From contig NZ_QUAL01000158.1 in assembly GCF_003579925.1 (NCBI RefSeq), positions 1-35,887 on the forward strand: 35,887 nucleotides of DNA, read 5' to 3'. Position 1 is the first letter of the stretch, and the number at the start of each line of letters is the position of its first letter. This stretch comes from Jiangella rhizosphaerae (GTDB lineage: Bacteria > Actinomycetota > Actinomycetes > Jiangellales > Jiangellaceae). The translations under genes were made by a program, and so were the position numbers. The notes under the pieces were generated by a model, which worked only from the letters and a program-made list of their open reading frames with translations, had not been told where the DNA came from and did not search any database. Below, piece by piece: positions 31,543 to 35,887 of this stretch.

Positions 31543-31895
31543 GACGTCAGCCCGGAGAAGTCGAGCCCGAGCAGCGGCCGCACCTCGACGGCCCCGCTGA
31601 CGATGGGCGTCATCCGGGCCAGCTCGATGGCGTGGTCGAGGTCGCGCGCCTCGATGACGAAGACGCCGGCCAGCGCCTCCTTGGTCTCGATGAACGGGCC
31701 GTCGGTGACGAGGTCGCCGCGGATCGTCGTGGCGGTGGCGCTGGGCTCGAGCGCGATGCCGCCGAGCTCCTTGCCGCCCTTGTCGCGGATGCGGCCGGGC
31801 AGCGCCTCGTGCGCCGCGATGATCTCCGGCGGCAGCTCCGGCGCCTGGCCGCCCTCCGCCTCGCGCTCGAAGATGAGGATCGCGTACTGGGCCAT
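31539..31895 (-). CDS. YciI/DGPF-family protein
   Basis: A 118-residue YCII-related protein (AQYAILIFEREAEGGQAPEL at the start; LVTDGPFIETKEALAGVFVIEARDLDHAIELA in the middle). The DGPF word is the name-giving motif of the family. The ATG at 31895 has GAAGGAG at suitable distance; a longer frame upstream is not needed. These ferredoxin-like-fold proteins regularly sit before ECF42 sigma genes, and this one overlaps its sigma gene by 4 bp. It may act as a partner or sensor for the sigma factor, although its biochemical role is not settled. Divergent genes are absent; the promoter should lie in 31896-31979. Confidence 0.9.
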   Translation of the reverse strand: MAQYAILIFEREAEGGQAPELPPEIIAAHEALPGRIRDKGGKELGGIALEPSATATTIRGDLVTDGPFIETKEALAGVFVIEARDLDHAIELARMTPIVSGAVEVRPLLGLDFSGLTS

Positions 31896-31979
31896 GGGTG
31901 TCGCTCCTTCGTCGTGTGGCACTGACACATCCTCGTCACACGGCCGGCCGGCGAATCGACAACTCCGGCGAGAAATCTC

Positions 31980-32540
31980 TCAGTGGTGTTCGGAGAGCAG
32001 GACGGCGACGGTGTCCGGCTCGAGCGCGCGGAACACGTGCGGCAGGTCGCCGGGATACGAGACGTAGTCGCCGGGCGCCAGCTCCACCGGGTCGTCGGTG
32101 AGCCCGACCAGAGCCCGGCCCGTGCTCAGCACGACATGCTCGACGACGCCGGGCATGTGCGGGTCGGACGCGCGCGGCTCACCCGGCTGCGCGCTGACGA
32201 GGTAGATGTCGCGGCGGGCGTTCGGCGGGCTGGCCGACAGGACCGTGGCGACGTAGTCCGAGCGCTCCGACGCGACGGCGGGGCCCTCGCCCTTGCGGAT
32301 GACCTGGACGCGCGGCCGTGGGGGCTCGACCAGGTGTGCGAACGGCACGTCCAGGGCGACGCTCAGCGCCCACAGCGTCTCCACGCTCGGGTTGCCGGCG
32401 CCGGACTCCAGCTGCGACAGCGTCGACTTGGCGATGCCGGCGCGGCGGGCCACCTCCGCCAGCGACAGGCCGGTGCGCCGCCGCTCGCGCTGCAGGGAGG
32501 CGGCGATGACGGCGAGCGGGGCGCTGGGGGACTGGCTCAT
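31980..32540 (-). CDS. XRE-family regulator with cupin sensor domain
   Basis: A 186-residue regulator. The helix-turn-helix (residues about 12-66: ASLQRERRRTGLSLAEVARRAGIAKSTLSQLESGAGNPSVETLWAL) is of the Xre type. A cupin domain follows (about 110-182), with HMPGVVEHVVLSTGRALVGL, LAPGDYVSYPGDLPHVFRAL. Cupin-Xre proteins usually sense a small molecule such as an amino acid and repress neighbouring transport genes. It is divergent from azlCD across a 69-bp gap that carries repeated CGTTCG/CGAACG words, so it most likely represses the exporter and itself. The ATG at 32540 is chosen because it starts just before the first helix. Confidence 0.9.
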   Translation of the reverse strand: MSQSPSAPLAVIAASLQRERRRTGLSLAEVARRAGIAKSTLSQLESGAGNPSVETLWALSVALDVPFAHLVEPPRPRVQVIRKGEGPAVASERSDYVATVLSASPPNARRDIYLVSAQPGEPRASDPHMPGVVEHVVLSTGRALVGLTDDPVELAPGDYVSYPGDLPHVFRALEPDTVAVLLSEHH

Positions 32541-32542
32541 CG

Positions 32543-32587
32543 GATCGTTCGCTCCATCGATCGATCGTTCGCCTTGACGAACGAACG
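32543..32587. promoter_or_regulatory. Candidate operator of the XRE-cupin regulator
   Basis: GATCGTTCG occurs twice in direct repeat (32543-32551, 32563-32571), 20 bp apart. CGTTCG (32566-32571) and CGAACG (32578-32583) form an inverted repeat with a 6-bp spacer, and a further CGAACG overlaps at 32582-32587. The density of this word between two divergent starts suggests binding of a dimeric regulator. Confidence 0.55.
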
Positions 32588-32609
32588 GCGGTCGTTCAGT
32601 CTAGTGGTC

Positions 32610-33296
32610 ATGCGTTCGATCTACCGAACACTACGCGCCGATCGGGCGCTCGCGCGAGACATCGCGCTCGTGTGTGTCGCCGACGGGGTGGTGGGGCTGT
32701 CGTTCGGCGCCATCACGGTCGGCGAAGGGCTGCCGGTGTGGCTGCCCATGCTGCTGTCGGTCGTGGTGTTCGCGGGGGCGGCGCAGTTCATGTTCGTCGG
32801 GCTGGTGGCGTCGGGCGGCAACCCGGTCGCCGCGGTGCTGGCCGGGCTGCTGGTGAACCTGCGGCACGTGGTGTTCGGCTTCACCGTCGGCGACGTCGTC
32901 GGCCGCGGCTGGCAGCGGGCCGCCGGCAGCCACGTCATGGTCGACGAGTCGGTGGCGTTCGCGCTGGCCCAGCCGGACGGCGAACGCCGGCGGGCGGCCT
33001 ACTGGGGCTGCGGAGTGCTGGTGTTCGTCTGCTGGAACGTCGGCGTGCTGGCCGGCGCGTTCCTGGGGACGGCGGTGAGCGACCCGGCCGCGCTCGGCCT
33101 GGACGCCGCGTTCCCGGCGGTGCTGCTGGCGCTCGTCCTGCCGGCGCTGCGGGACCGGTCGACGGCGCAGGCGGCGGCCGTGGGCGTGGTGGTCGCGCTG
33201 GCGACGGCGCCGTTCCTGCAGGCCGGGCTGCCGGTCCTGCTGGCGCTGTCCGGCGTCGTGGTCGCGCTCGCCCGGCCGGAACCGGTGGCGGCATGA
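32610..33296 (+). CDS. azlC: AzlC-type branched-chain amino acid exporter, large subunit
   Basis: A 228-residue membrane protein with about six hydrophobic segments. It opens ALARDIALVCVADGVVGLSFGAITVGEGLP, the standard AzlC start, and then VVFAGAAQFMFVGLVASGGNPVAAVLAGLLVNLRHVVFG, the family's most conserved part. With AzlD it exports branched-chain amino acids or analogues. The ATG at 32610 is chosen; a frame open upstream to 31983 is an artefact of the opposite gene. Its TGA overlaps the ATG of the small subunit. Likely controlled by the divergent XRE-cupin regulator. Confidence 0.92.
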   Translation: MRSIYRTLRADRALARDIALVCVADGVVGLSFGAITVGEGLPVWLPMLLSVVVFAGAAQFMFVGLVASGGNPVAAVLAGLLVNLRHVVFGFTVGDVVGRGWQRAAGSHVMVDESVAFALAQPDGERRRAAYWGCGVLVFVCWNVGVLAGAFLGTAVSDPAALGLDAAFPAVLLALVLPALRDRSTAQAAAVGVVVALATAPFLQAGLPVLLALSGVVVALARPEPVAA

Positions 33297-33607
33297 CGAC
33301 GCTGGTGGCCGCCGTGCTCGTCCTGGGTGTGGGGACGTTCGCGTTCCGCTACGCCGGTCCGGCCCTGCGTGAGCGGATGACGCTGCCGCCGCGGGTCGAG
33401 CGGCTGCTGGGGATGTCGACGATCGTCCTGCTCGCCGCGTTGGTCGCGACCTCCACGATGCTGGACGGCCGCGAGTTCGACAGCGTCGCCCGGCCGGCCG
33501 GCGTCGTCGTCGGTGCGGTGCTGGCGTGGCGGCGCGCGCCCTTCGTCGTCGTGGTGCTGGCCGCCGCCGGCACCGCCGCCGTCCTGCGGCTGCTCGGCGT
33601 CCCGTGA
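33293..33607 (+). CDS. azlD: AzlD-type exporter, small subunit
   Basis: A 104-residue protein with three to four short membrane segments (TLVAAVLVLGVGTFAFRYAGPAL, RLLGMSTIVLLAALVATSTM, APFVVVVLAAAGTAAVLRLLGV). The FRYAGPALRERMTLPPRVERLLG loop is the conserved AzlD signature. It pairs with AzlC to make the exporter. The start overlaps the azlC stop (ATGA), and the gene ends 5 bp before the convergent SpoU-like gene ends, so no room is left for a separate terminator. Confidence 0.9.
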   Translation: MTTLVAAVLVLGVGTFAFRYAGPALRERMTLPPRVERLLGMSTIVLLAALVATSTMLDGREFDSVARPAGVVVGAVLAWRRAPFVVVVLAAAGTAAVLRLLGVP

Positions 33608-33611
33608 CGAG

Positions 33612-34163
33612 CTAGTCCGCGGCGGGGCCGTCGGCGCCCGCCGAGGCCCAGCCCTGCCGGCGCACCTCGTAGCAGGCGACGGCGGCCGCGGCGGCGACGT
33701 TGAGCGAGCCGACCCGCCCGGTCTGCGGCACGTAGCCGACCGCGTCGCAGAGGTTCAGGCAGGTCGCGGAGAGCCCGCGGTCCTCGTTGCCCAGGACGAC
33801 GCAGACGTCGCGCCGCAGGTCCAGCGCGGCCAACGGCTCGGCCTCGTCGGCCAGCTCCAGGCCCACCACCAGGTAGCCCTCGTCGCGGACCGCGCGGATC
33901 GCCGTCGCGACGTCCTCGTGGGTGCTCCACGTCAGGTACCGGCCGGTGCCGAGCGCGGTCTTCTGCGCCTTGGGGGAGTTCGGGGCGGCGGTGCGGCCGA
34001 CGACGTAGAGCTCGCTCACGCTGAGCGCGGCCGCCGTCCGCATGATCGATCCCACGTTGAACGGCGACTGCACGTCCTCGAGCAGCAGCGCCAGCCGGAA
34101 GGAGTCCTTCCGGCGCCACGACCGGTGCAGTCGCTTCAGTTCCGTTCCGCCGAGCTGTCGCAC
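33612..34163 (-). CDS. SpoU/TrmH-family RNA 2'-O-methyltransferase
   Basis: A 183-residue protein of the SPOUT class. Motif 1 is ALLLEDVQSPFNVGSIMRTAAAL, motif 2 DVCVVLGNEDRGLS, motif 3 GRVGSLNVAAAAAVACYEV; together these form the trefoil knot that binds S-adenosylmethionine. It would methylate a ribose 2'-OH in tRNA or rRNA; the position cannot be told. The GTG at 34163 has AAAGGAAA about 9 bp upstream and begins the conserved VRQLGGTELKRLHRSWRRK segment. The 62-bp leader, between this gene and the RsmC-like gene, contains the 41-bp repeat also found inside the LysR gene. Confidence 0.9.
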   Translation of the reverse strand: MRQLGGTELKRLHRSWRRKDSFRLALLLEDVQSPFNVGSIMRTAAALSVSELYVVGRTAAPNSPKAQKTALGTGRYLTWSTHEDVATAIRAVRDEGYLVVGLELADEAEPLAALDLRRDVCVVLGNEDRGLSATCLNLCDAVGYVPQTGRVGSLNVAAAAAVACYEVRRQGWASAGADGPAAD

Positions 34164-34179
34164 GTGCTGGTTTCCTTTG

Positions 34180-34220
34180 CCTTGTGGGACTCGCCGCTGC
34201 TTGGGACCTCGCGGTCGGCT
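34180..34220 (-). repeat. 41-bp repeat in the SpoU-like gene leader (other copy at 7927-7967)
   Basis: Read on the minus strand it begins AGCCGACCGCGAGGTCC and ends GCGAGTCCCACAAGG, the same blocks as inside the LysR gene. It overlaps the RNA leader 17 bp upstream of the methyltransferase start. If translated it would read SRPRGPKQRRVPQG, compared with [14 protein letters not shown] in the LysR protein. Confidence 0.75.
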
Positions 34221-34225
34221 TCGGA

Positions 34226-34903
34226 CTACTCCGCTGTCGTGGTGGACGTTCGTGGCTGGACCTCGAGCACCCGGTAGCCGTGCCGGGAGAGCAGCCGCCG
34301 GGTCGGGAACCCGTTCTCGCTCAGCCACTTCGCGAGCGAGTCCGAGCCGAGGTTGCGCTGCACGACCAGGTAGGCGGCGCCGCCGGGCAGCAGCCTGGGC
34401 AGCCACCGGAGCAGGAGGTCGTGCAGGGCCGCCTTGCCGACCCGGATGGGCGGATTGGAGTACACGGCCGCGAACCGCACGTCGTCGGGCACGGCGTCGG
34501 GCAGCGCCGCCCGGACGCCGCCCAGTCCGGCCGCGGCGGCGTTCTCGCGCACCAGCTCCAGCGCCCGCTCGTTGACGTCGACGGCCCAGACGCGGCGCCG
34601 CCGCTGCCGGTGGGCCAGCGTGAGCGCGATGGGGCCGTAGCCGCAGCCGAGGTCGAGCAGGTCGCCCCGGACCGCCGGTCGCGGTGCGTTCTCCAGCAGC
34701 ACCCGGGTGCCGGGGTCGAGCTGCCGATGCGAGAACACCCCGGTGTCGGTCAGCAGCCGCAGCCGCACGTCCGGCAGGTCGACCTCGATCGTCCGCCTCG
34801 AGCTGGCCACGGCGGGCGTGCTCGCGTAGTAGTGCTCGGGCGGTTCGGGCAAGGCGTAGCCCTTCTTCGGCGATCGGGCGGGACGGCTCACAGGGTAGGT
34901 CAC
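34226..34903 (-). CDS. RsmC-like class I SAM-dependent methyltransferase
   Basis: A 225-residue protein. The SAM-binding loop is DLLDLGCGYGPIALTLAHR (about 85-103), motif II VWAVDVNERALELVRENA, and the substrate motif NPPI lies in AAVYSNPPIRVGKAALHDLL, as in the RsmC/RlmG group of guanine N2-methyltransferases acting on rRNA. It lacks the N-terminal duplicate domain of E. coli RsmC and has instead a short arm (KKGYALPEPPEHYYASTPAVASSRRTIEV), the usual actinobacterial form. The GTG at 34903 overlaps the stop of the PNPOx-like gene (GTGA), indicating coupling. The SpoU-like gene follows 62 bp later on the same strand, so this may be an RNA-modification operon. Confidence 0.88.
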   Translation of the reverse strand: MTYPVSRPARSPKKGYALPEPPEHYYASTPAVASSRRTIEVDLPDVRLRLLTDTGVFSHRQLDPGTRVLLENAPRPAVRGDLLDLGCGYGPIALTLAHRQRRRRVWAVDVNERALELVRENAAAAGLGGVRAALPDAVPDDVRFAAVYSNPPIRVGKAALHDLLLRWLPRLLPGGAAYLVVQRNLGSDSLAKWLSENGFPTRRLLSRHGYRVLEVQPRTSTTTAE

Positions 34904-35520
34904 GGGAGCACGAAGCGGCGCGTCCACTCCCCACCGGCGAGGTCGAAGCGGGCGCGCGTGGCGACGCCGGCGTCGCCGGGCATCCACCACACCTCGACGC
35001 GGTGCGGGCGCAGCGCGTACGCCGTCCACGACGGCGGTGGTTCGGGCCGGTCGCGGTCGAGCTCGCGGGTGAACGCCGCCCGCACGTCGTCCGGGTCGAC
35101 GGCCGCGCCGGGGGAGCCGCCGCCCAGGTCCTCGTACACCCACGCCAGCGCCCGCAGGTTCGGCGACCGGTCCGCGTACGCCGCCCGCGCCTCGTCCGGC
35201 GGCAGTTCGACGGCCTGGCCGTGCAACGTGACCTGCCGCATCAGCGCCGGCCAGAAGAAGACGCCGGCGGCCAGCGGGTTCGCGGCGAGATCGGCGGTCT
35301 TCACCGACGGACGCGACGTGGTGAACCGCACCGAGGCGTCGTCGACGCCGACGGCCAGGACCGTCCGGGCGTGCGGCGTGCCGTCGAGCGAGGCCGTCGC
35401 CAGCGTGAAGGTGCGCGGCTCGTCCACACCGGCGGATGCGGCGTCGGAGAGCCAGCGCGACAGCAGCTGCAGCGGCCGGCCGGAAACCCCGTTGAGGACG
35501 TCGTCGTCGTTTGCCATCAT
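34900..35520 (-). CDS. Pyridoxamine 5'-phosphate oxidase family protein (PNPOx-like)
   Basis: A 206-residue flavin-binding split-barrel protein. It shows EPRTFTLATASLDGTPHARTVLAVGVDDASVRFTT, LAANPLAAGVFFWPALMRQVTLHGQAVELPPDEARAAYADR, and a C-terminal dimerisation tail ending RARFDLAGGEWTRRFVLP, in the order seen in PdxH. The usual PdxH residue patterns RxVLLK and WVSPQS are not well kept, so it may act on another FMN-dependent substrate rather than make pyridoxal phosphate. I therefore leave out the symbol. Two ATGs open the gene (35520, 35517). Its stop is fused in GTGA to the RsmC-like start. Confidence 0.82.
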   Translation of the reverse strand: MMANDDDVLNGVSGRPLQLLSRWLSDAASAGVDEPRTFTLATASLDGTPHARTVLAVGVDDASVRFTTSRPSVKTADLAANPLAAGVFFWPALMRQVTLHGQAVELPPDEARAAYADRSPNLRALAWVYEDLGGGSPGAAVDPDDVRAAFTRELDRDRPEPPPSWTAYALRPHRVEVWWMPGDAGVATRARFDLAGGEWTRRFVLP

Positions 35521-35627
35521 CCGTCCATGATGTCGACTCCCGGTCCCCGTTCGCTGCCCGTCCCCGCTCGTCTCGCGGCGACGAAGCAGCAGACGCGCCC
35601 GGGCGGGAGGCCGATCGCGCCGACGCC

Positions 35628-35887
35628 GTGACCGCGGCGATCGTGGCGGGGTTGCTGGCCGGCTACGGCATCGCGATCCCGGTCGGCGCCGTGGGCGCCT
35701 ACCTGGTGGCCCTGACGGCGCGCACCTCACTGACGGTGGGCGCCGGCGCGGCGCTGGGCGTCGCGGCCGTCGACGGCGGCTACGCGATCGCCGCCGTGCT
35801 CGGCGGGGCCGCGCTGGCCGGCGCCATCGAGCCGTACGCAGGCCCGCTGCGGTGGGCGTCCGCCGCCGTCCTGCTGGTGATGGCCGC
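35628..35887 (+). CDS. LysE-family translocator (3' end cut by window edge)
   Basis: The first 86 residues of a hydrophobic protein: TAAIVAGLLAGYGIAIPVGAVGAYLVALTARTSLTVG, then AGAALGVAAVDGGYAIAAVLGG. A first helix ending in IPVGAVG, followed by a charged turn and a GAALGVAxxDxxYA helix, is the pattern of the LysE/RhtB amino acid exporter family. The GTG at 35628 is the likely start, although GGGAGG lies 17 bp away, further than usual. The gene is divergent from the PNPOx-like gene with a 107-bp gap. The substrate cannot be told from the visible part. Confidence 0.75.
   Translation, partial: MTAAIVAGLLAGYGIAIPVGAVGAYLVALTARTSLTVGAGAALGVAAVDGGYAIAAVLGGAALAGAIEPYAGPLRWASAAVLLVMA

Noticed and set aside
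35527-35631. 34-codon frame upstream of and overlapping the LysE-like start
   Set aside because: It would begin 7 bp from the divergent PNPOx-like start, has no ribosome binding site and is proline/arginine-rich; the GTGA overlap is probably chance.

Overview
This window is a chromosomal segment of a high-GC actinobacterium. The signs are very GC-rich third positions, many GTG starts, 4-bp ATGA/GTGA overlaps, F420/LLM-type and WYL-type families, an ECF sigma factor of the YciI-linked kind, and a lysine-tailed Ku. A Jiangella-like soil actinomycete is a guess I cannot test here. Most of the window is ordinary chromosome: about 30 full genes, partial genes at both edges (a lipid kinase at the left, a LysE-type exporter at the right), and no rRNA, complete tRNA, CRISPR array or insertion sequence that I can see.

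Layout. 1-3459: lipid kinase fragment, then three tandem, overlapping copies of an unrecognised one-pass membrane protein. 3551-5742: Tat-exported erythromycin-esterase-like enzyme and a convergent SDR oxidoreductase. 5743-6518: gene-free, with two strong hairpin repeats. 6519-10638: EamA exporter with a divergent LysR regulator (which carries an in-frame 60-bp insertion), then an epoxide hydrolase with a divergent WYL regulator. 11015-15754: DUF3800-like protein, RNB ribonuclease, LLM oxidoreductase and GH13 enzyme (the last two overlapping). 15880-20519: secreted Xaa-Pro peptidase, secreted purple-acid-phosphatase-like enzyme, septum-formation-like lipoprotein.

20520-25607 looks like a small acquired island. 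Its base composition is visibly lower in GC (34 of 60 G+C at 22261-22320, against 44 of 60 at 26041-26100). It starts with a tRNA T-arm-like fragment. It holds a two-gene cassette (58-aa protein plus an 816-aa Rad50/SMC-like ATPase with a CxxC hook and a C-terminal zinc ribbon), a decayed stretch, a Fic toxin with a small partner, and a FitAB/VapBC module with a near-perfect operator palindrome. The Rad50-like cassette is the best candidate for an undescribed, probably defensive, system.

25648-35887 returns to ordinary chromosome: a second epoxide hydrolase, flavodoxin-like reductase, Ku, a dihydrofolate-reductase-like protein, a YkgJ-like/pentapeptide fusion, a degenerate lipoprotein next to a large inverted repeat, an ECF sigma factor with YciI, an XRE-cupin regulator divergent from azlCD, and a minus-strand set of PNPOx-like, RsmC-like and SpoU-like genes. 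The leader of the SpoU-like gene carries a second copy of the 41-bp repeat found inside the LysR gene.
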